From Selenomonas sp. AE3005 (lineage in GTDB: Bacteria > Bacillota > Negativicutes > Selenomonadales > Selenomonadaceae), in contig NZ_JMME01000005.1 of the NCBI RefSeq assembly GCF_000686945.1, positions 164,109 through 228,108 of the forward strand: a stretch of DNA of 64,000 nucleotides, given 5' to 3'. How positions within the stretch are numbered: position 1 is the first letter of the stretch; every line of letters begins with the position of its first letter. Both the position numbers and the translations under genes were made by a program. Under the pieces are notes generated by a model, which ran no database searches, was not told the DNA's origin, and was given only the letters and a program-made list of their open reading frames with translations. Positions 15,140-23,502 of this stretch are shown piece by piece.

Positions 15140-16132
15140 ATGGGAAAGGAAAATAGGTATATCTATGAAGTGAAGGCAGAGGCGTTTCTCGTTTACGACA
15201 AATCACTCTGCGAAATGGATTCCCCTTTTGTGCAATGGCTGAGGTCAGAGGGGTTCAGCTATGCAGGGAGGGATGGAAATTATGGCATATGCAGCTGGGC
15301 TTATGTCAACATCACCCACAAGATGTATGCATATGGCAAGCCATTTATCCCTATCGTAAAGGAAACAGGAAACCATGCCATAACGATTGATGAATTCAAA
15401 ACCATTTATGCCATCTACAAAAAATACGAAGGGAAGAAGATATTCAGCTTTGGCGATGAGCAGGATGAGGAAACTGAGGAAACCTTGGAGATGAAAGACC
15501 CTTATAAGCCTAATGTACTGAATATGTTAAAGTTTATATGGGAATTGAAGGACAAGCTGAATCAGGAGGAAAGAAAACTCTGCGAACTGAAACGGGACTA
15601 CACGCTGGAGGAATTCAGGGATGTGGTTGCAAAACATATGGGGAAAATAGAATTCTTTCAGCAGACGGCAGAAAAGGCTGGCGTTCCCCTGGACCAATAT
15701 TGCAGGGAATATTTCGACCGCAAGCAGGTGACAGCCGCAAATAGGAACGAGAGTGTTCGGGAGTATTACAGGACTGTATTGAAGAACAGGAGTCTTTTAG
15801 AGGATTGTGCGGAGAACCTTGCTCGTAATTGGTATGCGGCAGAAATGAATTACACGCTGGAGGAATTCAAGGCAGCACTCGCCAAGAAAATGGAGAAATA
15901 TGGCGAATTCCAATACCAAGCCAAGGAACTGGGTATCCCCCTCGACAGATTTTGCAGGGCTTATGTGGATTACAAGGAGGCGGAGGACGATGATAAGGAT
16001 GTTCAGCATTCTTATGAGGACCTCTTTTCCAGTGGACACTCTTTTGCCTATCTGGCAGATAATCTGGCCTACACCTGGGATATGATAGGGGATAGAGTTT
16101 CAGGCGAGAAAATCTCGCAATACTTGAAATAG
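15140..16132 (+). CDS. Unknown protein with an 84-residue tandem repeat, under SAM riboswitch
   Basis: Not recognised; 330 residues, no signal peptide or membrane segment. Seen: an N-terminal domain (about 1-115) with EGFSYAGRDGNYGICSWAYV, an acidic linker (DEQDEETEET), a helical stretch, then two tandem repeats beginning YTLEEF at residues 154 and 238, each with a PLDQYCREY/PLDRFCRAY block and ending LARNW/LAYTW. Arginine is mostly AGG (10 of 16), whereas neighbours use CGC/CGT/CGG, so recent transfer is likely. Start ATG has AAAGGAG upstream. It is the first gene behind the SAM riboswitch, although nothing in it suggests methionine or SAM metabolism. Confidence 0.75.
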   Translation: MGKENRYIYEVKAEAFLVYDKSLCEMDSPFVQWLRSEGFSYAGRDGNYGICSWAYVNITHKMYAYGKPFIPIVKETGNHAITIDEFKTIYAIYKKYEGKKIFSFGDEQDEETEETLEMKDPYKPNVLNMLKFIWELKDKLNQEERKLCELKRDYTLEEFRDVVAKHMGKIEFFQQTAEKAGVPLDQYCREYFDRKQVTAANRNESVREYYRTVLKNRSLLEDCAENLARNWYAAEMNYTLEEFKAALAKKMEKYGEFQYQAKELGIPLDRFCRAYVDYKEAEDDDKDVQHSYEDLFSSGHSFAYLADNLAYTWDMIGDRVSGEKISQYLK

Positions 16133-16169
16133 GATTTACGGGCAGGTTTTTCTGTGGAGGAGATTTTGA

Positions 16170-16616
16170 ATGATTAAGATACTTTTTGTTTGTCATGGCA
16201 ATATCTGCCGGTCGACAATGGCTGAGTTTGTCATGAAGGAATTAGTGCGCCGGGCGGGGCGGGAACAGGAGATTATGGTGGCGTCCAAGGCTTGCCGTAC
16301 TGATGAACTGGGCAGCGATACCCACCCGGGGACAAAAGCGGCTTTGCGTAATCATGGCATACCGTTTACCAGGCGTCAGGCCCGGCAGATACAGAGGGCT
16401 GATTATGAGGAGTTTGACTACATCGTCGCTATGGATGAGGAAAATATGCGTGACCTGCAGCGGCTGACGGGCGGCGATTCCCGGCATAAGTGCCAGCTAT
16501 TGTTGAGCTTTGCCGGGGAGAAACAGGAAGTAGCTGACCCGTGGTACACGGGCAATTTTGAAGTGACTTATCAGGACGTTATGAAAGGTTGTCAAGCATT
16601 ACTGGCCAAAATTTGA
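16170..16616 (+). CDS. Low-molecular-weight protein tyrosine phosphatase
   Basis: Cytoplasmic phosphatase, 148 residues, the usual size. Seen: the N-terminal P-loop VCHGNICRS (CX5R, nucleophile Cys8, Arg14, Ser15) and the general-acid motif DPWYTGNF near the C-terminus. ArsC-type arsenate reductases share the fold, but they lack this DPW arrangement and have extra redox cysteines. Such phosphatases often act on bacterial tyrosine kinases that control surface polysaccharide; the downstream sugar-transfer genes fit this, as inference. TGGAGGAG precedes the ATG. Confidence 0.93.
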   Translation: MIKILFVCHGNICRSTMAEFVMKELVRRAGREQEIMVASKACRTDELGSDTHPGTKAALRNHGIPFTRRQARQIQRADYEEFDYIVAMDEENMRDLQRLTGGDSRHKCQLLLSFAGEKQEVADPWYTGNFEVTYQDVMKGCQALLAKI

Positions 16617-16653
16617 TATAATGTTAGGAAAAGACTTTTAAGGGGGGAGCATA

Positions 16654-17598
16654 TTGCCGGAAAAAATAAAGCCGGAGCTGCTGCAATTTTTGCAGCCCGG
16701 GGAACTGCCACTTAAAATTTTGGTGGTGGAAGATTTGGGATATCTGCCCCGGCTGCGGCAAATGTTTCCCTGTGCGGAACTTTATGCAGCGACTGCTGAC
16801 AGTGACGCCATGCTCGACTATCAGGATTTAGGCGTCCACTTTCAGCTGGTGAATTATCTGGCCGAGCGCCTGCCCTATGCGCAGGAATTTTTTGATTACA
16901 TTATTTCAGATTTGACTCTGGAACAGGCCGGCAACCCTCAGGATATTGCTGCCGGCTTTTCGCGTTATTTAAAGGAAACGGGCTCGCTGCTCACGAGTTT
17001 CCGTAATATCCGCCACTACAGCCAGCTCACGGATTTGCGTGACGGCCATTATTACAATGTGGTGGCGCGCCTGTTTGCCCGGGAGGAATTTGAACGTCTG
17101 CTGTATGCCTCCTATTATAAGATGGTCTTTATGGAGCCGCAAAAGCGGCCGGCTGATGAAAAAACTCTGCAGCAATTTTTAGCGGCAGGTTTTGCCAATG
17201 ACAGGGACGATCTCAATACGGAGTTCTGGCTGGTGCGGGCTGACCGGTCAATGCCGGAAATGGCCCTGCTTAAATCCATGTATAGCAAAGAGGAGCGCCG
17301 GCAGTTTTCCACTTATCTGCACCGGATTGAGTACGATGTGGACACTGCGCAGCAGTGCCGCCTGCTTTGGGATTTTTACCAGCAGCATGGTTTCTTTGCT
17401 GACTATGCGGCGGCGTTTATCAAGCAGGCGGTTTTCCACCCGGCGCGTTTTTACCGGCGGCTTATGCAATATTCGCCGGCAGAGATGGCGGAGATAGGGC
17501 TGATGCTGCAGGGGGCACTTAACAACGCCACCACGGCGGAGGAGCAGGAAATGTTGCAGAGCTTATGGCAGGAGTGGCAGGTGAAACAAAATGGCTGA
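16654..17598 (+). CDS. Methyltransferase-like protein in glycosylation cluster
   Basis: 314 residues. The first 165 look like a class I SAM-dependent methyltransferase fold: LKILVVEDLGYLPRL in place of the glycine-rich loop, a following acidic strand end (CAELYAATADSD), EFFDYIISDLTLEQA as motif IV, and a LLTSFRN strand. The glycine loop is degenerate, so activity is uncertain. The rest is helical, with no family I recognise. TTG start with AGGGGGGAG just upstream. A TATAAT at 16617-16622 without a good -35 precedes it. It overlaps the glycosyltransferase gene by 8 bases, which suggests they act on the same product. Confidence 0.6.
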   Translation: MPEKIKPELLQFLQPGELPLKILVVEDLGYLPRLRQMFPCAELYAATADSDAMLDYQDLGVHFQLVNYLAERLPYAQEFFDYIISDLTLEQAGNPQDIAAGFSRYLKETGSLLTSFRNIRHYSQLTDLRDGHYYNVVARLFAREEFERLLYASYYKMVFMEPQKRPADEKTLQQFLAAGFANDRDDLNTEFWLVRADRSMPEMALLKSMYSKEERRQFSTYLHRIEYDVDTAQQCRLLWDFYQQHGFFADYAAAFIKQAVFHPARFYRRLMQYSPAEMAEIGLMLQGALNNATTAEEQEMLQSLWQEWQVKQNG

Positions 17599-18280
17599 TT
17601 TGGCTGATAATAAAATTGCTTTTATTACCTGTGTTAATAGTGATGACTGGTATAGTGAGTGCCGGCTGTATTTGGAAAGCCTTAATATTCCTGAGGGCAT
17701 GACTGCAGAATTCATTCCCGTGCAGGGGGCGGCCTCGATGTGCGCCGGTTACAATCAGGGCATGCAGATGAGCAATGCCCGCTATAAGGTATACCTGCAT
17801 CAGGACACACTGGTGGTCAATAAAAATCTCGTGATGGATTTGCTGAATATATTTGCTGATGAATCTGTCGGCGCGGTCGGGGTGATTGGCTGCCGCAGCC
17901 TGCCGCGCAGCGGTGTATGGTGGGACGGCCTGCGGACTTATGGCCGGGTGCTGCACGCCTGTGAGCCGGAAAGTGTGGTGGATTCCCATTGCCGGGAGCC
18001 GGAGGGCGCATATCAGGAGGTTGAGGCTGTGGACGGCCTCTTTATTGCCACGCAGTACGATGTGCCCTGGCGTGAGGATATTTTTACCGGCTGGCACCTG
18101 TATGATACTTCTATATGTAAGGAAATGCAGCGCCGAGGGTACAAGGTAGTGGTTCCCAATCAGGAACAGGATTTCTGGTGTATCCATTGTCCGAAAGAAA
18201 AGCCCTTGGCAGCAGAGTATAAGGGTTATCAAAAGGCCTTTATCAGGGAATATGGCAGGGAACTTAACCCGGAAGTTTGA
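17591..18280 (+). CDS. Glycosyltransferase family 2-like protein (StrF-type)
   Basis: 229 residues, GT-A-like domain of the glycosyltransferase/StrF group. Seen: IAFITCVNSDDWYSEC at the N-terminus, the central MSNARYKVYLHQDTLVV with the HQD in place of DxD, GVIGCRSLP, VDGLFIATQYDVPWREDIFTGWHLYDTSI (acceptor/catalytic region), and VVVPNQEQDFWCIHC. It probably transfers a sugar onto a surface or protein glycan; donor and acceptor are unknown. It overlaps the upstream methyltransferase-like gene and precedes the GT41 gene by about 90 bases, which contain no clear promoter. Confidence 0.82.
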   Translation: MADLADNKIAFITCVNSDDWYSECRLYLESLNIPEGMTAEFIPVQGAASMCAGYNQGMQMSNARYKVYLHQDTLVVNKNLVMDLLNIFADESVGAVGVIGCRSLPRSGVWWDGLRTYGRVLHACEPESVVDSHCREPEGAYQEVEAVDGLFIATQYDVPWREDIFTGWHLYDTSICKEMQRRGYKVVVPNQEQDFWCIHCPKEKPLAAEYKGYQKAFIREYGRELNPEV

Positions 18281-18369
18281 GAACTTTGCGCTGCATACAG
18301 GAAAAAGATACACAGCGTAGAATAGTTTATGAAGATATTACGATATGAGATGTGGGAGTTAGTCTATTT

Positions 18370-20088
18370 ATGGAGCAGGAGACTTTAAACTGGATAAATC
18401 TGGCGGATAAGTTCGCTCGTGAAGGTGACCCGAAGGGAATGCGCGCCTGTGCACGGGAATTATGGAATATAGATGCAGGCAGTATGGACGGGCCGGCGAT
18501 AATGGCTGAGGCGGCCATGTATATGGGGAGCTATGAGGAATCGCATGCTCTGGTGTATGAGATTTTGCAGAAAAAGCCGGCGCATCTGCGGGGACGGCTG
18601 GTAGCGGCAGCTCTCGCAGCTATGGAATTTAAGCTCGATGAAGAATTACCCCTGCTGACCAGATTGCTGGAGGAATTAAAAACAAAACTGCTGGCGCTGA
18701 CACCGGACGATTTAAGTTACAATGACTATATCTATATGTCTCAGCGTGCCCAGGCGTTAATGGCTGATGCCTGTTATCTGGCTGCCCGTCCCGAGACAGC
18801 AGCGGAAATGCTGCTGGCTTATAGCAAACAGGCGCAGGACGAAGAGGAAAAGGCGGAAACCTACAGCAAGTATTTATTCATGCGGAACTACCGTGATGTA
18901 GGGGCTATTGAAGGACGGCAGCTGGCGGAACGTTACGGAAAGATGCTGACGATTAAACCTTATCAGCATGAACATAAGAAAAAATTGCCGCATAAAAAAT
19001 TGCGCGTGGGCTATGTATCGCCGGATTTCCGGCAGCATGCAGTGGCCAATTTTGTGGCACCGCTTTTGCGTAATTTTAATAGCGACCGTTTTTCCGTGTA
19101 TGTATATTCCACGGGCCAGAAGGACGCGGTGACAAGACGTCTGATGTCCAGCCCGGTTACCTGGCGTGACCTGCGGGGACGCAATTCGCGGACGGCCGCG
19201 CGGCTGATAGCGGAAGATAACATAGATATTCTGGTGGATTTGTCCGGTCACAGCCAGAACAACTGTATGCCCATTATGGCCTACCGCCCGGCACCGGTGC
19301 AGGTGGCCGGCATTGGCTATATGAATACGACAGGGCTCAGCACCGTTGATTATTTTTTGTCAGATGAGATATGCCTGCCCACGGGCAATATTGCTGCTGA
19401 TGGCTTTACCGAACAGATTCTGCGCCTGCCACATTCACACCTGTGCTATACGCCGGGGGCGGTGCGGGAGATTCCCGAGGCCGGGGTGGAGGCACCGTGT
19501 ATCAATAACGGTTATGTGACCTTTGGTTCCTTTAACAATCTGGCCAAGATAACCGATGAAACCCTGCTCTTATGGCGCGGTATTCTCGAACAGGTCCGCA
19601 GCTCCAAGCTGGTGCTGAAGGGCAAGACGCTCAGTATTCCTTCCGGCAAGGCCATCATGCGCGACAGGCTGAAACGGCTTAATTTTGACTTGTCAAAAGT
19701 GGAAATGCGCCCGTATAGCCCTGACTATATGGAGGAGTACCGTGATATTGACATAGCACTGGATACCATGCCCTATAACGGCGGCGTGACCACCTGTGAG
19801 GCTTTGCTGATGGGCGTGCCCGTGATAAGCTTGCGCGGCCAGCGGCATGGTTCCCGGTTCGGTGCGTCGATTCTGGCCAATGCCGGTGTCAGCGAACTCG
19901 TGGTAGAAAATGATATCAACTATGTGCGACGCGCGGTGCAGCTCGGGAGCAATCAGGAACTCATCGCGGCATATCATTCCGGCTTGCGGGCCAATCTTGT
20001 AAAATCTCCTTTGATGGACGCCAAAAATTACATGCAGGAGCTGGAAAATGGCTATGCAGGGATATGGGAGAATTTTTGCACAATATAA
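18370..20088 (+). CDS. SPINDLY-type O-linked GlcNAc transferase (GT41)
   Basis: Predicted cytoplasmic enzyme that adds a sugar (GlcNAc or similar) to Ser/Thr of proteins, 572 residues. N-terminal TPR-like helices (about 1-190), then the two-lobed GT41 catalytic region. Seen: RVGYVSPDFRQHAVANF, ILVDLSGHSQNN, RPAPVQVAGIGYMNTTGLS, VTFGSFNNLAKI and GGVTTCEALLMGVPVISL...GSRFGASIL, all conserved in the family. ATG 18370 with GGGAG upstream is preferred to GTG 18352. Its neighbours make a glycosylation role likely; bacterial homologues often modify flagellin or surface proteins. Confidence 0.9.
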   Translation: MEQETLNWINLADKFAREGDPKGMRACARELWNIDAGSMDGPAIMAEAAMYMGSYEESHALVYEILQKKPAHLRGRLVAAALAAMEFKLDEELPLLTRLLEELKTKLLALTPDDLSYNDYIYMSQRAQALMADACYLAARPETAAEMLLAYSKQAQDEEEKAETYSKYLFMRNYRDVGAIEGRQLAERYGKMLTIKPYQHEHKKKLPHKKLRVGYVSPDFRQHAVANFVAPLLRNFNSDRFSVYVYSTGQKDAVTRRLMSSPVTWRDLRGRNSRTAARLIAEDNIDILVDLSGHSQNNCMPIMAYRPAPVQVAGIGYMNTTGLSTVDYFLSDEICLPTGNIAADGFTEQILRLPHSHLCYTPGAVREIPEAGVEAPCINNGYVTFGSFNNLAKITDETLLLWRGILEQVRSSKLVLKGKTLSIPSGKAIMRDRLKRLNFDLSKVEMRPYSPDYMEEYRDIDIALDTMPYNGGVTTCEALLMGVPVISLRGQRHGSRFGASILANAGVSELVVENDINYVRRAVQLGSNQELIAAYHSGLRANLVKSPLMDAKNYMQELENGYAGIWENFCTI

Positions 20089-20104
20089 ACAATATAAAAA
20101 ACAC

Positions 20105-20133
20105 TTGCATTTGCGAAAGAAATAATATACAAT
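20105..20133 (+). promoter_or_regulatory. Promoter of zinc-ribbon gene
   Basis: TTGCAT (20105-20110), 17-base spacer, TACAAT (20128-20133). It leaves a leader of about 100 bases containing two GGGACA words; no terminator is visible in it. Confidence 0.7.
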
Positions 20134-20239
20134 GATAAACATAGGCGTTCTTTTCTCGGCGTATTCTATACAAAAATGGGGACACAGGGAACATAGGGAC
20201 ATCTAAATTCTATTTTTTTCTAGGTAAGGGGATTATCGT

Positions 20240-20530
20240 ATGGCTTTCGAAGACAAAACATTGACTTGCAAGGAATGTGGTAAGGAATTTACGTTCACCG
20301 CTGGTGAGCAGGAATTCTACGCTGAGAAGGGTTTTGAGAACGAACCGGCTCGTTGCCGTGACTGCCGTGACAAGCGCCGTCGTAGCCGTGATGGTGGCGA
20401 ACAGCGCCAGATGTTTAAGGTTGTTTGCGCTGAATGCGGCAAGGAAACTGAAGTTCCTTTTGAGCCGAAAAATGACCGTCCGGTATACTGCCGTGACTGC
20501 TTCAATCAGAAGAGAGGCGAAGCAATGTAA
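20240..20530 (+). CDS. Small zinc-ribbon protein
   Basis: 96 residues carrying two CxxC pairs per half: CKECGKEF...CRDCRDKR and CAECGKET...CRDCFNQK. That gives two zinc ribbons joined by an Arg-rich linker (KRRRSRDGGEQR). This layout is typical of the small zinc-ribbon/CxxC-20-CxxC proteins common in Firmicutes. The basic linker suggests nucleic-acid or ribosome contact, as inference; no function is known. Codon use (CGT, GGT, AAG) looks like that of a highly expressed gene. AAGGGG precedes the ATG. Confidence 0.85.
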   Translation: MAFEDKTLTCKECGKEFTFTAGEQEFYAEKGFENEPARCRDCRDKRRRSRDGGEQRQMFKVVCAECGKETEVPFEPKNDRPVYCRDCFNQKRGEAM

Positions 20531-20542
20531 TTATACGCTCCG

Positions 20543-20566
20543 CAAATTTTGCCTTTGCAAAATTTG
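20543..20566. promoter_or_regulatory. Inverted repeat overlapping a -35 box
   Basis: Perfect 10-bp inverted repeat CAAATTTTGC / GCAAAATTTG with a 4-base centre. Its right arm covers the -35 of the promoter at 20555-20583. It may be a repressor operator for the transporter gene or a weak terminator of the gene before; it lacks a T-tract. Confidence 0.55.
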
Positions 20567-20583
20567 TACAACGGCGTTATAAT
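20555..20583 (+). promoter_or_regulatory. Promoter of the amino-acid binding protein gene
   Basis: TTGCAA (20555-20560), 17-base spacer, TATAAT (20578-20583). Start expected near 20590, giving an 84-base leader that contains a terminator hairpin. Confidence 0.75.
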
Positions 20584-20601
20584 AGCATTGTGCGTGACGA
20601 G

Positions 20602-20635
20602 TGGAGTTTGAGCGAAACGCTCAGACTCCATTTTT
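20602..20635 (+). terminator. Leader terminator (possible attenuator)
   Basis: Thirteen-pair stem TGGAGTTTGAGCG / CGCTCAGACTCCA (one G-U) with an AAA loop, then TTTTT. It lies between the promoter at 20555-20583 and the gene it should serve, so it either attenuates that gene or ends read-through from the zinc-ribbon gene. Confidence 0.8.
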
Positions 20636-20673
20636 GTTTCACTGTAAATTTAATTCGAGGATGGGGATTATCT

Positions 20674-21453
20674 ATGAACATGAAAAAAATTATGTCTCTT
20701 GTAGCAGCCAGCGCTTTTGCTGTGTTTGCTCTGGCAGGCTGCGGCGGCGACAATGGTGCCGGCAAGGCCGAGGCTCCGAAGGTTTTGAAGGTCGGTTCTT
20801 CCATCGACTTTCCGCCGTTCGAGTTCCAGGATGAGGGACAGAAGGAATATCAGGGTTTTGATATGGATCTTATTCGCGCCATTGCCAAAGAAATGGGCCG
20901 CGATGTGGAAATTCAGAACCTGGGCTTTGACGGTCTGATTCCGGCACTGCAGGGCAAGAGCATTGACCTGGCTATCTCCGGTATGACCATCAATGACGAA
21001 CGCAAGGCTAATGTACGTTTCTCTGAACCGTATTATCAGTCCGGTCTCACCATGGTTGTCCGTGAAGATGAAACGGCCATCACGCGCTTTGCTGACCTGA
21101 AGGGCAAGAAAGTAGCTGTGCAGATTGGTACGACCAGCGCTGCAGAAGTGAAGAAAATCGATGGTGTGGAGATAACGGAACTCAATACGCCGGCTGACTG
21201 CTTTATGGAACTCAAAGCCCGTGGCGTAGACGCTGTGGTCAACGACCGCCCGGTTAATGATTACTTCATCACCAAGAATGCTGCTAAAGGCGTAAAAACG
21301 CTGGAAGAAAAACTGACAGCTGAAGATTACGGCATTGCCATCAACAAGGACAATGAAAAACTGCAGAATGATGTCAACGCTGCTCTGAAGAAACTCAAGG
21401 AGAACGGCGAATACGACAAGATTTATGCTAAATGGTTCGGCGCCAAGAAGTAA
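20674..21453 (+). CDS. Amino-acid ABC transporter substrate-binding lipoprotein
   Basis: Solute-binding protein of the polar amino-acid family (SBP_bac_3), 259 residues. Seen: signal peptide with lipobox LAGC, then LKVGSSIDFPPFEFQD, YQGFDMDLIRAIAKEMG, LDLAISGMTIND-like sequence and RFSEPYYQSGLTMVV, which binds the amino-acid carboxyl and amino groups. It delivers ligand to the permease and ATPase encoded just downstream; ligand identity (glutamine, arginine, cystine or other) is not decided by sequence. A terminator and a new promoter separate it from the permease gene, so the receptor can be made separately. Confidence 0.94.
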   Translation: MNMKKIMSLVAASAFAVFALAGCGGDNGAGKAEAPKVLKVGSSIDFPPFEFQDEGQKEYQGFDMDLIRAIAKEMGRDVEIQNLGFDGLIPALQGKSIDLAISGMTINDERKANVRFSEPYYQSGLTMVVREDETAITRFADLKGKKVAVQIGTTSAAEVKKIDGVEITELNTPADCFMELKARGVDAVVNDRPVNDYFITKNAAKGVKTLEEKLTAEDYGIAINKDNEKLQNDVNAALKKLKENGEYDKIYAKWFGAKK

Positions 21454-21467
21454 TGTAAGACTTGCAA

Positions 21468-21495
21468 GCCTTCCCCTCGGAGGGGGAGGCTTTTT
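21468..21495 (+). terminator. Terminator after the binding-protein gene
   Basis: GCCTTCCCCT / AGGGGGAGGC with a 3-base loop and TTTTT. Confidence 0.88.
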
Positions 21496-21498
21496 GTA

Positions 21499-21527
21499 TT
21501 GACAAGTCAGGCTGGTTGCTCTATAAT
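21499..21527 (+). promoter_or_regulatory. Consensus promoter for ABC permease/ATPase
   Basis: TTGACA (21499-21504), 17-base spacer, TATAAT (21522-21527): both hexamers are perfect. Confidence 0.92.
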
Positions 21528-21567
21528 TATACATGTTTTTTGAATAAATATAAGTAGGGTGAAGGAA

Positions 21568-22233
21568 ATGGATTTTAATTTTGACTTGGTTGTACAGTCT
21601 TTTCCCCTGCTCTTGCTGGGGGCAGGGATTACCATTAAGATTACGGCTCTTTCGGTGGCTGTAGGTATTATTATCGGTTTATTTATGGGTATTGCCCGTA
21701 TCGGTAAAATAAAAATTTTCCGTATGCTGGCCGCTGTATATGTAGACTTTTTCCGGGGCACGCCGCTGCTCGTGCAGATTTTTCTGGTGTATTTTGCCCT
21801 GCCGCTTATGACGGGACAGCGCAGTGACCCGTATGTGGCCGCTATCAGTGCCTGTGGTCTGAACTCCGGTGCTTACGTGGCGGAAATTTTCCGTTCCGGC
21901 ATTCAGTCCATTGACAAAGGGCAGATGGAGGCCGGCCGTTCTCTGGGCATGACGTGGCTGCAGACCATGCGCTACATCGTTGTGCCGCAGGCTTTTAAAC
22001 GGGTTATTCCCCAGCTGGGCAATGAGTTTATTGCCCTCTTGAAGGATTCCTCGCTGGTGTCGGTTATCGGTTTTGAGGAACTTACCCGTCGTGGTCAGCT
22101 GATTATTGCCAAGACGTATGCCTCGGTGGAAATTTGGACCTGTGTGGCCATAATCTATCTGATTATGACCTTGACGATTTCCCGGTTCGTGGCATTCTTG
22201 GAGTGGAGGTTTGCAAAAGATGATCGTCATTGA
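21568..22233 (+). CDS. Amino-acid ABC transporter permease
   Basis: HisM/GlnP-type inner-membrane permease, 221 residues with about five membrane segments. Seen: the family's [22 protein letters not shown] block and the ATPase-contact EAA loop [25 protein letters not shown]. It works with the following ATPase and the preceding binding protein. ATG 21568 is chosen with AGTAGGG about 8 bases upstream; GTG 21559 is an alternative three codons longer. It overlaps the ATPase gene by 14 bases. Confidence 0.94.
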   Translation: MDFNFDLVVQSFPLLLLGAGITIKITALSVAVGIIIGLFMGIARIGKIKIFRMLAAVYVDFFRGTPLLVQIFLVYFALPLMTGQRSDPYVAAISACGLNSGAYVAEIFRSGIQSIDKGQMEAGRSLGMTWLQTMRYIVVPQAFKRVIPQLGNEFIALLKDSSLVSVIGFEELTRRGQLIIAKTYASVEIWTCVAIIYLIMTLTISRFVAFLEWRFAKDDRH

Positions 22234-22939
22234 AAATTTACATAAAGCCTTTGGCGAGGTGGAAGTCATCAAAGGCGTCAATCTGCATATCGAGCCTCAG
22301 GAAGTTGTGGCGCTGATTGGTCCTTCCGGTTCCGGTAAGAGCACCTTGCTCCGCTGCATGAATTATCTGGAAGAACCTACTGCTGGCAAAGTCACGGTGG
22401 CCGGCACGCCGCTCGATGGCGAGGCCAATATCAACAAAGTGCGTGAAGAAGTCGGCATGGTGTTCCAGCGGTTTAATTTGTTTCCGCATATGACGGCTTT
22501 GGAAAATATCATGCTGGCACCTATGAAGGTGAAAAAGGTCAGCCGTGACGATGCTGCCAAGAAAGCCAAAGAACTGTTGGCGAGAGTTGGCCTGGCTGAT
22601 AAGGCGGAGAGCTTCCCCAGCCAGCTTTCCGGCGGCCAGCAGCAGCGCGTGGCCATTGCCCGGGCCCTGGCCATGGAACCAAAGGTTATGCTGTTTGACG
22701 AACCGACCTCGGCTTTAGATCCGGAGATGGTCGGTGAGGTTCTGGATGTTATGCGTTCCCTGGCGAAAGAGGGCATGACCATGGTCATCGTCACGCATGA
22801 AATGGGTTTTGCCCGGGAAGTGGCCGACAGGGTACTGTTTGTGGATGACGGTCAGGTGCTGGAACAGGGCGCACCGCAGGATTTGTTTGAACATCCGCAG
22901 CAGGAGAGAACTAAGCTCTTCCTCTCCAAGGTGTTATAA
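22220..22939 (+). CDS. Amino-acid ABC transporter ATP-binding protein (GlnQ-like)
   Basis: Cytoplasmic ATPase subunit, 239 residues. Seen: Walker [11 protein letters not shown]-loop in [14 protein letters not shown], signature [15 protein letters not shown], Walker [15 protein letters not shown], and switch His in [12 protein letters not shown] 22220 with GGAGGT 9 bases upstream is chosen over TTG 22211. It lies in one transcript with the permease and ends at a strong terminator. Confidence 0.96.
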   Translation: MIVIENLHKAFGEVEVIKGVNLHIEPQEVVALIGPSGSGKSTLLRCMNYLEEPTAGKVTVAGTPLDGEANINKVREEVGMVFQRFNLFPHMTALENIMLAPMKVKKVSRDDAAKKAKELLARVGLADKAESFPSQLSGGQQQRVAIARALAMEPKVMLFDEPTSALDPEMVGEVLDVMRSLAKEGMTMVIVTHEMGFAREVADRVLFVDDGQVLEQGAPQDLFEHPQQERTKLFLSKVL

Positions 22940-22957
22940 ACTCTTAATGTCAGATGA

Positions 22958-22991
22958 AACTGTCCCCGTCTGCACATGGGGACAGTTTTTA
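22958..22991 (+). terminator. Terminator after glnQ-like gene
   Basis: AACTGTCCCC / GGGGACAGTT with a 10-base loop and a T-run. The GGGGACAGTT word resembles palindromic repeats that are common between genes in Firmicutes. Confidence 0.85.
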
Positions 22992-23041
22992 TCTTCAGAA
23001 AAATTTTTTCCTTGATAATTGTACACATATATATGAATTGG

Positions 23042-23070
23042 TTGACAGTTACATAATCAGGATTTATAAT
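23042..23070 (+). promoter_or_regulatory. Consensus promoter of cold-shock gene
   Basis: TTGACA (23042-23047), 17-base spacer, TATAAT (23065-23070). Leader of about 47 bases ending in AGGAGG. Confidence 0.92.
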
Positions 23071-23123
23071 TATTGTTAGGTCGTGTTTGAGCGACTGGGA
23101 AGTTTCAAGTAGGAGGAATCTCG

Positions 23124-23324
23124 ATGGTAGGTAAAGTTAAATGGTTCAGCGCTGAAAAAGGTTATGGCTTTATTGCTCGTGAAGATGGCGACGATGTATT
23201 TGTACATTTCTCCGCTATCAATGACGAAGGTTTCAAGACGCTTAACGAAGGTCAGGATGTAGAATTCGACATCGTGGAAGGTGCTCGTGGCCCGCAGGCG
23301 TCTAACGTTGTAAAGACGGCATAA
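23124..23324 (+). CDS. Cold-shock protein (CspA family)
   Basis: RNA-binding cold-shock-domain protein, 66 residues, the complete domain. Seen: [15 protein letters not shown] (RNP1) and DVFVHFSAI (RNP2), and the closing GPQASNVV strand. It acts as an RNA chaperone in the cytoplasm. Perfect promoter, strong AGGAGG and a following terminator make it a single-gene, highly expressed unit; cold control cannot be judged from the short leader. Confidence 0.97.
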   Translation: MVGKVKWFSAEKGYGFIAREDGDDVFVHFSAINDEGFKTLNEGQDVEFDIVEGARGPQASNVVKTA

Positions 23325-23348
23325 TTTTCTTTATACGCGAAAATGAGT

Positions 23349-23379
23349 CTTCCCCTGAAAAAAGGGGAAGGCTTTTTTT
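23349..23379 (+). terminator. Terminator after cold-shock gene
   Basis: CTTCCCCT / AGGGGAAG with a GAAAAA loop and a seven-T run. Confidence 0.92.
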
Positions 23380-23502
23380 ATTTTTACGCAAATAAAAGAA
23401 GGGATTTTCTTCGGGGGCGCGAATATATAGAGTATAAACCTCATAAGTTGCTAATTATCCGCAGGCATTGTCCTGTGGCATCAAAGAAAGGGGATGTGTC
23501 GT

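Noticed and set aside
20590..20673. In-frame GTG extension of the amino-acid receptor through its leader
   Set aside because: The extension is encoded by the terminator hairpin and would bury the lipoprotein signal; ATG 20674 restores a normal signal peptide.
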